From positions 4,838,501 through 4,902,500 of the forward strand of contig NC_088315.1 in assembly GCF_910592395.1 (NCBI RefSeq): DNA of 64,000 nucleotides, given 5' to 3'. This DNA is from Lineus longissimus (taxonomy: Eukaryota; Nemertea; Pilidiophora; Heteronemertea; Lineidae). The position numbers and the translations under genes were made by a program. The notes under the pieces were generated by a model, which saw only the letters and a program-made list of their open reading frames with translations, was not told the DNA's origin and did not search any database. Of this stretch, positions 12,501-24,043 are shown in pieces; the stretch's first letter is position 1, and each line of letters starts with the position of its first letter.

Positions 12501-13819
12501 GGAAGCTGCATGAGGCATACGTGCAGAGCGTGATGCGGATTTCTAGGGATACTGTGGTCTGTGCTGACGAGGTGCACGAACCTGGAACGGTGAGCGACTC
12601 GAGCAGCGATGATGATGACGATATCGATGAAGAGATTAAAGCTATTGACTGTTGCCCAAGTAATGTCGTAGCTAAGCCAGAGGATGAACCAACGTCAACC
12701 AAGACGACCAGCAGTTTGAAGGCCATCAGTCCGGTGATGTCCAAGTCATCGAAGACTTCCACAGTTGATGGAGCAAAGTCAAATTCTCAGACTCGTGTCC
12801 CGAGACAAGCAAGTAGCACCTCAAGAAATGTAAAACAATCGCACAGTGGAAGTGGTAATATAAAAGAGTCTTCTAATAAAGTCGTGGCATCAACCTCGAA
12901 TTCGGTACGTAAAGCATCCTCCAGTGGATCCAGGACGGGTGGTACAGATGGCGCAAAGAAGGAAAGTCCCCTCGCAAAGCAGAGCTCTGGTAACTCGAGG
13001 TCTAATTTGCAGAAGCCGAGTAGTCAAACATCAGCAACATCAGCAAAGAATCTGCGGGGTAAGCCGTCTTCTAGTCAAAATCCTCTCACGCCCAAGTCGA
13101 GTAAGAAGTCAACCACCAGTACCAATAAAAGTGGTTGGTCTGTTCCTAAAATCAAACCAGCCCGTTCAAAGGCATCAGATACTGGTAAGCCCGCTGATAA
13201 GACCACGTCTAAGGAAATCAAAAAAGTCACCTCAACTGGAAGTTCATCATCAAAGAAAAGTTCAACAGCAAGTCCACAAACTTCGGGTACCAAGATGACA
13301 TCACAACTCACAAAGAAAACTCCTTCTGGTGGCTCTACTGTAAGTAAAGGTAATGGACGGACCGGACCAGCCGAAACTGGTTCTATCAATGATCTACGTT
13401 TGGAAAAGGAGATAAAGAAATCGCTCTCTGAGCAAACTACGTCACAGACCGGGTTGCAGTCAACGACCAAATTGACATCACCAACACAACAAACTTCTGA
13501 TTCTAAGCTTCTTAGTGGAGGTGTTTCCAAGGGACAGGCGGCAGGGGCTTCAACTTCCGTGCCCGGCAGGATGAACCCAAGCGATAGTGCCATTGGTGCT
13601 AAGAGTCCGGCGGAGGACCACCAAGCAGCAGCCGACGCCCCACGTATCCTCAGCGATGGCGAGGTAGTGAAAGTCAGGTCTCTGTACGGTTCTTTCTCGA
13701 GTACTATACAAGTCCGCTCTAATACAGACGTACACAAAACGGACTCTTCCGGGACGAAAGTTGACATGAGATCTTCAAATCATCGTGTTACCCCCAAAAG
13801 TTCGGGCAGTGTTCGCTAG
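6507..13819 (+). CDS. FSIP2: FSIP2-like fibrous sheath-interacting protein
   Basis: In mammals FSIP2 is a very large sperm-flagellum protein that binds the A-kinase anchoring protein AKAP4. Ten exons join in phase: 6507-6725, 6858-7115, 7324-7466, 7669-7810, 8103-8361, 8651-8839, 9066-9184, 9513-9887, 10084-10243 and 10551-13819 (1710 residues). The N-terminus carries the family block: LPVVASPKNA, ILYTTNLCEK, then TLHDPHLRSH and VLCTLKEFNQYRQYL at about residues 52-150. Exons 4-6 encode a highly charged Arg/Lys/Glu coiled-coil-like segment (about 208-400). The single 3.3-kb last exon encodes many short amphipathic helices (about 740-1290) and then a Ser/Thr/Lys-rich low-complexity tail to about 1660. 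An in-frame stop at 6486 supports the 6507 ATG. The protein is much shorter than human FSIP2 (roughly 6,900 residues as I recall). The N-terminal homology is strong; function in this animal is inferred. Confidence 0.88.
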
Positions 13820-13992
13820 GATTATGAGATTGTGGAGTAACGGATTAAGTTTGAACCATATGCACTGGATAAAGTGTGCTTTGGTTGTGCCGAGAGTCAG
13901 GTGCATGATCCAATTCAAATGGGTAGAAGTTGATGATAGAAAAAGAACGTCATTAACAAATTAGAGTGACTGAAATTGAAAAAAAAGATATG

Positions 13993-13998
13993 AATAAA
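13993..13998 (+). terminator. AATAAA polyadenylation signal of FSIP2-like gene
   Basis: A canonical AATAAA lies 174 bases past the stop codon of the FSIP2-like frame, on the coding strand. It is the first such hexamer downstream and gives a short 3' untranslated region. Confidence 0.6.
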
Positions 13999-14054
13999 GA
14001 GTTCGGTGTTTATAGTGAAAACCCCGTTCATTCAGACTTTTATTTGTAGGACAT

Positions 14055-14164
14055 GGATTCATATGGAGTCTTCTGTCAATATTGCCTGCTAGTTTATTCA
14101 AAACGGTCATGAACGTTCTCAATATACCAGCAGGCAAATATTGACAGAAGACTCCATTCGAATC
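14055..14164. repeat. Inverted repeat with about 35-bp arms
   Basis: The arm at 14055-14090 and the arm at 14129-14164 are reverse complements over about 35 bp with only a few differences; the core AGCAGGCAA-ATATTGACAGAAGACTCC is shared. The loop is about 38 bases. It sits about 60 bp past the FSIP2-like polyadenylation signal, in the tail-to-tail spacer before the CACHD1-like gene. It may be a small foldback element or a transcript hairpin. Confidence 0.85.
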
Positions 14165-15283
14165 TGTGCAAAATATGGAATTGGATTACATAGGTGTCAT
14201 TCCACCCAAAACACCGGCTGCCGCATCGGTTTCGGCTAACATTTTCGTTCCTGCACCCTTGCGGTGTTTCGTGAGACACCTATCCCACAGTTCGGTGTCA
14301 ATTTTGTTGCCCGAGTGGTTCGAACACAAATCCGCCGTTGAAGAAATGATTATTCTCGTAGTTGCACGCCTCGTTCCCATCATCGCGTATGATCCAAATA
14401 ACAATACAAGGACAGAACATCTCTGCACAAACTAACACCTGATACAGCTGTAGATATATAAAATGAATTATTATATATAAAGGCAGTTTTGAAAAACACA
14501 TGGTTGAACGTTGATAATAGTTTTCTCACTTTGGTTTTGCCCACACGGTCAGTAGAATCAGAATTTTTCATTAAACGAAAGACTCTGGTAGAATACTGCT
14601 GAGGCCTCGACCTGGTTAAAATGACACTTTGAGAAAAAAACCCGGGGGTACTGTACAATGCACCAACCGGTAACCTCATTAATGGTTAAGTACGTTTCTG
14701 CACAGTGGCCCGTGGTAATTTACTTCTGAAGAAACCTATGGGCAACATTCTTATCATGTATATCCTGCCAAATCGTGAGTACATGCAGCACCGGGAATGC
14801 CAAAGCGCCTACCTTATTATTACATAAATAATCTTCACACTTAAATATAGTTTGGCGCAAAAGAATCCAACCTTATCGTGGTCTAGTTACTCTAGTAACG
14901 CATGGAGTGGTGAAAGGTACAGGCTAATATTGCTGGACGATTCCACATAATCTAAAAGAAGCTAAGAGTGAAATGGCCTCAATCCATAATCTAAGAGGAT
15001 GGCATGATTGGTCCATATTTTCCTCTGTAATCTTTGAAGGGGACCTGTATGGAAAAGGACTGGCCCGTGCCAAGAGTCCGTGTCTCAACAGAGGTTAAGA
15101 TGACATTTATGCCGACAACGACTTGCCTTTGAGAATAAATTGTGGTCATTTAGTGAATCATTCCCCCCCCCCCGTAAGCAGTGTCCGGTCTTATTGTATT
15201 CGGACGGATTCTGCAATAAGGGTCCATAGTTCAGGAATCCTTTCCCCCGGACATTCCCTCCTTAGCTAGGACATTTCAACCTT
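14165..15283. other. Spacer between FSIP2-like and CACHD1-like 3' ends
   Basis: This lies between converging genes and probably contains the CACHD1-like 3' untranslated region on the minus strand. A run of C residues occurs near 15163-15172. I see no recognisable coding sequence, and no clear AATAAA on the minus strand close to the CACHD1-like stop. Confidence 0.5.
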
Positions 15284-18200
15284 CTACACTGGATCGAAAT
15301 GTTTGTTCACCTCACAGTCAGAATACGGACTTTGTCCATTGTTCCTATTATCAATACCGGTTGGCTGACTATCTGCGTTTGTCATCTTCATCGGTGGAGG
15401 CTCTTTCGTCCTCGTTGGGCATGGATTATTGATCGAAATCACCCCTCGCCTCTGGAGTATCAGCAAAATAATCACGCCGGCCAGAATCACACCGACCAGG
15501 ACACCGATGGCGATTCCTACGATTGCAATAATGCTCAACGATGGATTCGTGATGATGACTGATTCGGCTGTGGAGAGAAAAAATATCAACAACAATAGAA
15601 GGGTGGTGGTAAACCGAATTTGCTATCCATCAATCCCGAATTTGACGCGCTTTTGGTACACCTGTCAGATCTTGGAGTAATTATCTTACTCCAAGACCTG
15701 ATCAAGCTTTATTGGTCACAAATTCAGGGCAATTTCGGTCCTGCAGGTCGCGTCAAAGGATATTTTGGCACAAACTATTTTCTCCTTCCACTGATTTTCG
15801 CTAACTTTGGGATGACTTACATGTATTGTACGGATTTAATCCTTCTACTCCGAGATAACACTTGTCTTGGGAGCCGCAGTAGGGTTGTTCTAGTAATTCA
15901 CCATTTCTGTCCCGCTGGCACCAGCTACATCCTAGAAGACCGGTACACTCGCTGTGAAGGGAAGATAGGGCTGTCAGAGTGGACTGAGCGGTGGAAAAAC
16001 CGATTCGAAATTACCATGAGCGCCTGTCACCGTGGGTCACGTTCGACTGCTGGTCCGAACCCGTCTTCATGTAATAGTGTAGGTAACTCGAGAGCGAAAG
16101 TTTTCCCAGGGATCTCCGATTTCCTCCTCCCACGCTACATTACAACATACCAAATCACCCAATATTTTTTATGTACATGTCCCTACATATGTCCTAGTTG
16201 ACGCTCATCTCTCGAAGCTAAATATTCAAAAAGAAGATGAACCAACACGATTGACCTACAGGGATGGAGCTTACTTTTTGGTTTTCTTCTGATCACAGAT
16301 CTCTTGATAGCAATACTTGAGGTTCCTAGCCTTCTCCTTCTCCTCTCTGCTGGGCGGGGTGACCGTGAGCGAGGGAGCCTTTGGGGCACACGTCTTGAAT
16401 GAAGTACTGGAGAAAGACGAGAAATTAATCAAAATGAAGTAAGTTTATCCAAAGACTTTTTGATAGACTCGATATCTTATTTAGTACTCTAAACTGTATT
16501 ACTGAACTGTTTCAAAGCGCTTTACACTTTCTTTTCCCGCATTATCAAGAAACCTTTCGCTATAAACCAATCAAGACAGCACATTCTGGGCTGCTCTTGG
16601 CCGGTATTTTGGGCGATACCGGCCGAGCCTCGAACCCACGACCTTATCACCACAAGTAGGAAGCTCTTCCACTGTACCAGCGCGAGCTTACATCAGCACG
16701 ATCAAGAAATCTTTCAAGGATTGAATCAAAACGGTTGCAAAATTGGCAGACTGAACATAGTGAGAGAGAATTGCATCGAAGGTCATTTGTGCTCGTATTT
16801 TTGTCTCCATCAGCAAGGGTCGAGGTTGACCTACCTATTGATATAAAGTTTGTCCTCACAGTCTGAGAACGTGGTTTTACTGTAGCATGGGCACTGACAG
16901 GAGCCAAGTGTCCCGCATTGGTATGTGTCGACAGAATCAATACTCTGAAAGAAGATCGTTCTGGGTTGTAAAAGATGTGCTACATGTACTTAGTCGCTGC
17001 GAAAGGAAAATCCAAGAAGTGGATTGTAAACCCCAAAAAACACGCTTCGTTTTGCGGAAGAGGATATACTTTCGATAAGGATTGACAAGCCTTTTTGAAC
17101 TGTTGGAATAAAAAGATAGCTATACGCGAACGGGCGATTTTTAATTCATAATCAATGGCGGCCGATTCAAGCAGCGATAGCTAGTAGGACAACCTCGCCA
17201 CACTGCTATTATTGTGTAGAGTATGGAAAGGAAGGTCTCGTACATGTTTCGGGTCACCATCAACAAATATAAAAGCGACAAGGGGTTACTGCAACACCCT
17301 GTGTACACAGGTTGCCTCCTATTTACCTTTCTGCTGCACGCACAGGGCGCCGCAGCTTTCGAGTCCTTTTTGATCACAATGAAGATGTTGCTGTCCCCGA
17401 CCGCCGAGACTTCATAAATGGATTTGAACTCACGGGACGTCTGAGTGCCGAGATCCAGCTGGATGAGAGGATAGAGAATGCAACATTTGAAAGCAAAGAG
17501 TATCATAATCTACATCGGGAAATGTAAGACTAAAAATGTTATTAACATTAAATAAACCTAATTGCGCTCCTTCCCTTAAACTAAGAGCGCTTGGTTTCCA
17601 TGTATTTTCTAACAAGCTTAATCACTTTTCACCAAGGCGTACCTTCCAACAGACTTGATCTCTCATTTGCCGGACGTCAATACAACCTTGATTTGTCATG
17701 TACCCACCCTCAATTAGCGATTCTGCAAGTACGGAGTCCTGAAATAAGAAAGTTGAAACATAAGCTCATATATCGTCGCTTGACCGCTGGCACAGGACCG
17801 CGCCGGTTGGTGCTTTCTTATAGAGAAGACATTGCCCATCTTAAACTCTCGCGTTTTACACTGCGTAACCAAGGCTTTTCTTATTTGGCAACACGATGTA
17901 ATACATGTATAACAAAGGCTTTGACACGCGTGTGTGATGATAGGGTATTCATGAGACGTCTGACCTACCTTGACGGCGACATGCATGTACTCCACATCTG
18001 GTAGTGAGGAGGCATTCTCTGCCTCAACGAAGTCCTGATGAATGATGACGTACCCGCTGTTGTCCAGCACATAGCAGCTGCATGACAAAAAGAGCAATGA
18101 CATTAGAAAACGCTAATTAGATGAAAAAAGGATGTCAAATGCCTGTCAATTTGATCTTTTCTTGATTTTTCTAAGGAAGTGACTATTTGGCAAGCCCGGC

Positions 18201-21200
18201 TTACCAAACAGCGAATTTTTCTTGTCCTGAATGGAGAGCCGAACTCATTAATATTAAAGTAAAGTCTCCAGCTCGCCAAACAGGGTAGAATTTTTACCTG
18301 TTTGGCAAGCCCGGCTGGCCGAACAGGGTGGCTTTTTAGTGCTGTTTGGCAAGCGGCTCTCCAAACAGGACAAAAAAAGATGCCTGTTCGGCGAGCGGCT
18401 TGCCAAATAGACCCGGCCTTTTTCTAAACCACCGGATGGCAACTGCAGATGTTTCTTGTCAAACAGACAAACAGTCCGAACTAGCACATGTAGAAGTTCG
18501 CGAATCTACTTAATGTATAAGAGTTGTAAATCAGATAACTCACGAGAAACCACTCGCCCGACATTTTGGGAACGTGTCTACGATCAGTTTGTAAAAGTAC
18601 TCCAGGGTGAAGTCAGCTCCGAGGACACCGATAACGGTGTCTCCTGGCCTGTGACTTTCTTTTCTGAAACCGAAAAGGCAATGTTTAGATGGACAAGCTG
18701 GGCAATGTCTGAAATTGGGCAATGTCTGAATCTCGGAAAAATATGCACTTTCTTAGATTAATGGCGTTTCCAGCTTACCTTCCCAAGTAGAGCGTATGAC
18801 TGAGTGTCACAACGAAGCCTGCTCCAAACGCGTCCAGGTATGGAGTAGAGAATACGCTCTTCCCTGGCTGGCTGAGGGCGCGGCGGTACCACGGCCTCAG
18901 TGTTGGGTTGTACGCCTTGTCTACCTTGGCCAAGGGAATAAACCTCACAATGCCATTATAGGTGCCAATGAAACGCCAAATGATGTATTTCTGAATCTTT
19001 GACAGATTTTTCACCCAGATGTCGTCAGCTTTTGACGTCATGGCGGCAGTTGGACGGATGTCCACCTGAAATCAGTAACGATGGTGGTCAGCTTTGTTGA
19101 TATTAATAGGGAGGTTCATATTTGAATTCGAAAACGATGACGAGGTGAGTTTTCCTCTCTAATTGTAGATGTCATCAATACAAGATAATTGTTATTTAAT
19201 ATTGTTTCTAGGCATTTTATAACTGACATCAAAGACACGCTGTTTTACTGCATTTTGACAACAACCGACGCGATATCCATCAATATCGTTCTCGGATCAA
19301 ACTTTGAACCACTCTATTAATAGTTCCAAACGTCTTAAACCACAAGACCAATAACAATGAATTCAGGCTGCTCTTTGAAAATAGTGAGTTTTCGCAAATC
19401 CACCGAAATGCCAGCGCGAAGGCCTATCCCATTGTTCGACATCGTGATCAGGAGCTCGAACAACGGGATAGGCGTTGGCGTTGGCGTTTCGGGGGCTTGG
19501 CGAAAACTCCCTATTGTAACTTCCTCTCGACCCACAAGACGACTTACCATGAACCCCGGATTGCGATCTGACTCATACATCATGTATCTCTTGACCAAGT
19601 CAATTGTCTCCTTCGTTTCTACCTCGTTCAGGTATTTACTCGGATCAAGGTAACACTCAGGGCTGAACTTGACCGCCGCCTCTGAAAAAAGAATATGTTT
19701 CCAGAGAATGTGACTGGGGAGTAGTTGACAAGATGGTATATCTATTTAGAAGCAAACGTACAGGTTCTCGGATGAGGAATGGAATCGGAATATGGAGGCC
19801 TCAATCTAGAGGCGTATGTATCGACAATTGTCTCGTCAAACGCTAAAGCAGTTAGCAGAGGAGGAGGCGATGAAGGAAAAGGTGAAGGTGAAGAAGAGAA
19901 GAAAAAAATAAAGAAGGAGGCGCGTTCTGCAGCCCATACTTACGCATTGTGGAGATACGCTGGAAATGGTTGCAAGCATTCGGTGGTTCCACTATATCTG
20001 ACCGGTGATAAACGAACTGGGCGTTGCCTTTGACAGACGGGTCAGCCACCTCCTTTTCGGCATCGGTACTGATGACCATTGTCAGGCAGAGGGACAGATT
20101 GTAGCCTGGCACCGGGTGCCAGAAATAGCTAGAGCTCAGGTTCTGTTCGACTACGCCGTCTCTGAATGGGTCGCCCATCGAGATGAGGTGGTGAGAGGTG
20201 AATGTTTTGTTTCCAATTTCAGACCTACAAAGGTATGTAAGACATGAGAGTATGTTGTGAATTATAAAGCTAGCGCACAACAGAAGTCTAAAGTCGTTCT
20301 CGAGAAAGTTCAGAATTCCAAGTCCGACAACAACTTGGCCAACGAAAGTCACATACTATCTTACAGCCAGTTTAGTTCCGTTTGAGTTGGCAATTGCTTA
20401 TCCTGGCCCAATAGTTCAGGTACCAAATAGACTCAACTTACAGTTTCATTGACTGGATGACACTGACCGCCTCGGCATTTCTCTCAAGGGTCTCGATGTT
20501 GATATTAGTGGATACCACATTTCCCTCGCGCCCATCAGGCAGAAGGGGGTGTCTCCAAGTCCGACCAGTCAGGTCGATAACGAAGAGATAGTGGCGGTGG
20601 AAGACTTCGGAGAACAGGTCCTTCAAGGGAATGTCTATCCCAAGAACCCCAACCAGTACACTTGTTGTTGGGTCGTAGACTGGAACCGTGACTGTGGTGA
20701 CGATACCTAGAAATAGAGATTTATTCGGTAAAACTTCTTATATCAGTCACTGCAGATTAGAAATCTTGCAGACAGCAACAAGTTTGGACTGCAAATAATA
20801 CTGATGACATTGGAATCTCACATCCATGTTTAAAAGCTGTAACTGTGTGGCCGGAAGGGCCACAAATGCCGGTCCCTTGGAATCTTACCTAAGCCAAAAG
20901 CATCGTAGTATGGCAAAGAAATAAGCGCCTGGTCCGCCGTTGTCGTATTGGCGTTGAAGACTTCGTAGTAAGACGCCATGCTGCTGCGTAGTTCGGAGGG
21001 TGTGTCTATTCGCTCGAATTTACCACCCTGGAATTTTAAAGAAAAGTTAGTTATGCCTAGCAGCACACGATAAAGTGTTCTTCATATATTTCTGCGGAAT
21101 TGCTCTGAGATTCTGGTCTCACATGTGGGCCATCATCTTCATCTAAACCCATTCGGATCGTTTTGGCTGGAAGATTTGATTGTGCGGGTGTATAACACCA

Positions 21201-23492
21201 AGTTCATTTTGGATTTCTAAATGATAATTTGGGAAGAAAAGCACACTTGTTGAAATAGGCGTTGCGACATTCTTGCCACTTTTGTTGACAGGCGGACAGG
21301 AGTAGAGAACGAACCGTAGAATTTGAAATATCCTTCAGAATGTTGACGGCCCTGAGGGACAAGTCTTCCCCGAGTCCATACGTCATGATGATGACTGGCT
21401 TGCTCTGTAACGCCTGGAGCCTGACGATCTCCTTCTTGATGGCATCTTGGTTCTCACTAGGCATACCGTCGGTGATGAAAAGGATCACTTTAGCTACAAG
21501 GACCGAAAATGTCATCAAGATTTTCAAAAGCTGAATTTAGGGTTAGTTTCGGTTTAAAATCATGACAATAGACAAGGGTGACAGGATGGAAGCCAATGAT
21601 GGCAGATAGATAATGCTTGAATATCAACTGTATCAGGAGAATGATATTGGGAGTGACGATTTACCTCTGTTGCCGTGTTCTTCAGGAATAGTGGTGAGGT
21701 TACTCTGGAGCAACGCGAACGCCTTCTGCAGAGACTTCATATACGACGTGCTCCCCGATGGTCTGAGGCTCCGGACAAAGTCCTTCAGCCGCTCGAGGTT
21801 GTCTCGCGAGGCCATCGCCATGGTGTCGCTGAAGCAGCCTGGGAGTGTACTGATCTGATCATTGAACCCTACGACCCCTACAAGGTCATGTGAGGCCATG
21901 GTGCCTAGGACAGTGACCGCGGCGTCCTTGGCGATGTCCATGAGAGGCGCCGCGGCGGGGTTCTCCATTGATTTCGAGCTGTCTATGACCACCACTACCT
22001 CCTTGGTGATCGGAGTAGAGGCTTCCACATACCACGGTCTGCAAAACATATAAAGACCAGTTAACCTATATTTTTGAAACGTAGGCGAGATCCAAGTAAA
22101 ATGATAGACATAGTCATGGGCCGAATTTTCCCGGTTACTTGGCATATATTTGAACATAGGACTATTTATCTACATCCGCTCAGACTTTGATACAGAACGT
22201 CCAATTCTGTCAGCCTCTCATCATGAGATGATTCAGACCAATGCACCCCTCCGAAAGCCCAAAAGACCAATGAGTTCAGTATTGAATTTGGTTTTTCGCA
22301 AACCCCTGATCTCCTCAAGGCTTTAGCCTACCTGTATCTTGGATCGAATGCGCCACACTTGGCATATCCGTTGGCCGGGTATATGGTCATCACACCATCC
22401 TTACTGCCAAAGTACTGCCATTTCATCATCGGGTTCTCCCGGAGGTTGGTCTTCATGGCGTCTACCACCACCTGGCCAAGACGAAGACTGCCCGCTGATG
22501 CCGACTTGGAGATCAGCTCACATGCTATCGATTTGTCAACCTGGCGAGTTAAAAGAGAAACACACCGAATACAGTGGCACCTCCCTCAGCGGATACCTCT
22601 CTATTTAGGCCAACCTCTCCATTAAGGACACTAATTTTGGTCCCAATGGTTGTTTCCATTCACCTCTCTAATCAGGACACCTCTCTATTAAGGCCAGCAC
22701 TTTTCAGTCCCGAGGGTGTCCTTAATAGAGAGGTTCTACTCTATTATGATCACGAAAGGCGGAGACGTACAGGAACTGTTGTGGCAAAATATTGCAGTCC
22801 AACCTCGACATACAACCCCATTCGCAGGCAGCGTATTACAATGGTTTGGTAAAGATTCTCCGCCTATAAGGAAAACAAGCATGCAAAGGAAAACACGACT
22901 CACCCCTTTCGCGAAGCTGGCATCATACGCCAGGCCAGACTTCTCACAACATTTGGGTGAGACTGATGTCGAAGCGGAGAACGAGGCATAGTTGGATTCA
23001 ATCGTCTGCTTTAACTTCTTGATGGCGTCGACCTGTTTGTCGAATCGCCGACCCAAATTCGCTGCGAGCTGGAAAGGGAAAACCAACAACCATAGTCAAT
23101 ACATAGAGCCACTCTACTAAAAAAAACTCTCAATAAGCTTTGGGTGACCCAAGTTTTTTTTCTTCAAAATCGGCCACGCCCACATTCGTCAGCGCGGAAT
23201 TCGTTCTGAACTGCCAGGAATTCGTCGTGAGCTTTTCGGACTATGACATCTTCTAACTCACCGATGATGCCAGGTTCGCTCCGCTGGGTAAATCCTCTTC
23301 ATACTTTAAATTGTCTAGATAGTCCTGCCAAGCCTGCACGCCGAGGCCTTGGTCGTCTTTCAATGTCACCAAGGCTTCTGCGAAGTCTGCCGCATTGATC
23401 CAGGAGGAATGAGTCCGGGGGAGATAGTGCACCGTGATGAGAACTGTCAGGAACACCAGATACGGCGTGGATTTGCTGTGAACAGGTGTCAT
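15284..23492 (-). CDS. CACHD1: CACHD1-like VWFA and cache domain membrane protein
   Basis: CACHD1 is a plasma-membrane relative of the calcium channel alpha2delta subunits. Eighteen exons join in phase (1125 residues): 23492-23262, 23068-22904, 22540-22332, 22038-21665, 21493-21315, 21027-20889, 20706-20442, 20224-19944, 19681-19548, 19065-18779, 18663-18544, 18077-17969, 17738-17643, 17458-17327, 16944-16835, 16406-16275, 15951-15821 and 15567-15284. A signal peptide covers about residues 1-30. The VWA domain (about 214-386) has an intact MIDAS, D221-S223-S225 in VVIDSSKSMEN, plus FITDG. Two cache-type regions follow (about 387-520 and 660-790; the latter holds PTLRPWYRRA and YLDAFGAGFVVTLSHT). 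Then come Cys-rich segments, with GCSWCQ in the penultimate exon, one transmembrane helix at about 1042-1068 and a 57-residue cytoplasmic tail. Collinear similarity to human CACHD1 (about 1270 residues) is clear. The exon 5 donor (GTTCGT) is weak but phase-correct. Confidence 0.93.
15665..15701. repeat. Short perfect-loop hairpin in CACHD1 intron
   Basis: Arms of 16 bases (15665-15680 and 15686-15701) pair with one mismatch around the 5-base loop TTATC. The motif contains CTTGGAGTAA and its complement. It lies in the last intron of the CACHD1-like gene, about 100 bases upstream of the acceptor of the transmembrane exon, so it could shape the last splicing step. Confidence 0.75.
16620..16687 (-). 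mobile_element. tRNA-derived SINE head remnant
   Basis: On the minus strand, an A-box-like TGGTACAGTGG (16679-16669) is followed about 40 bases later by a B-box-like GGGTTCGAGG (16637-16628). This spacing is that of an internal RNA polymerase III promoter. No cloverleaf forms, so this is more likely a SINE remnant than a tRNA gene. It lies in the intron between CACHD1-like exons 15 and 16. Confidence 0.5.
18183..18410. repeat. Cluster of five imperfect palindromes
   Basis: Within 230 bp of one CACHD1-like intron (18078-18543) there are imperfect palindromes at 18183-18211, 18225-18285 (long spacer), 18297-18329, 18340-18370 and 18382-18410. Each half resembles CCTGTTTGGCAAGCC, facing its reverse complement GGCTTGCCAAACAGG. 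Copies vary at a few positions, and some of the changes keep the halves paired. No coding frame crosses the cluster and no known element is recognised. Confidence 0.88.
19380..19515. repeat. Inverted repeat, 60-bp arms with 16-base loop
   Basis: Arm 19380-19439 and arm 19456-19515 are imperfect reverse complements over 60 bp (roughly 80-85% by eye), with shared blocks TCGAACAA, GGGATAGGC and GCGAAAACTC. The element lies in the intron between CACHD1-like exons 9 and 10, ending about 30 bases from the exon 9 donor. Its transcript would fold into a long hairpin. Confidence 0.85.
22574..22746. mobile_element. Interspersed repeat with CTCTCTATTAAGGACAC motifs
   Basis: The segment repeats variants of ACCTCTCTATTAAGGACAC on the plus strand and ends with its reverse complement, GTGTCCTTAATAGAGAGGTT. 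A related copy is at 26361-26515, sharing GGTTGTTTCCATTCA and GTCCCGAGGGTGTCCTTAAT. Inverted ends and dispersed copies suggest a non-autonomous DNA element. This copy lies in an intron of the CACHD1-like gene. Confidence 0.65.
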
Positions 23493-23804
23493 TTTCGCAG
23501 CCGTTTACATCTGAATATCATTACTGCGTTTGGCAGATCTATCTCCGATGCCCTTTTCTCGGCTGAAAAATTTCAAAGAGTATTGATTACCTGAGCCGCA
23601 ACAAACTTTTTTTTCAATTATAAAGCATTAAACACAGTTCACAACCACATCTCCGATGTTATTGATTATTGATCTCCCAGCAATTGAGAAAGTGATCTCC
23701 AGTTATTTTGGTAAATTGATAATGGTTGGATCACATCCTCCGCAAGCATGGGTAGCGGATTGAGTAACCTTTAGCCAAACGACGGTGGGAGTGGGGGCGC
23801 GGTT

Positions 23805-24043
23805 AAATAGTGAACTTACCTCGACCGCTGGATAACTTCCTGTTCTCCTTTTACCTTCTTTTAGAACGAGGAGCAATATTTTATGTAAATTTGGGGGGGA
23901 ACACCGGGAAAACTGGATAAATAGTGAACTTACCTCGACAGCTGGAGCTGGATAACTCCCCAGTTCTCCTTTTCCCTTCTTTTAGAACGAGGAGGAAGTT
24001 AAGCGCAATACTTTATATAAATTAGGGGGAAAACCAGGAAAAC
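23805..24043. repeat. Diverged tandem duplication, about 110-bp units
   Basis: Copies at about 23805-23910 and 23919-24043 share AATAGTGAACTTACCTCGAC, the block TTCTTTTAGAACGAGGAG and a G-rich end. The second copy carries small insertions (for example CAGCTGGAG). It lies upstream of the CACHD1-like start codon. Confidence 0.85.

Noticed and set aside
10531-13767. Antisense open frames (10531-10995, 12397-12762, 13075-13767)
   Set aside because: They mirror the Ser/Thr-rich sense frame of the FSIP2-like last exon and have no domain or splice support.
15620-16201. 193-residue plus-strand open frame
   Set aside because: It is antisense to a CACHD1-like exon (15821-15951) and its introns, and shows no domain.
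18183-18410. CRISPR-like array
   Set aside because: The palindromes are irregularly spaced and divergent, lie in an animal intron, and have no uniform spacers.
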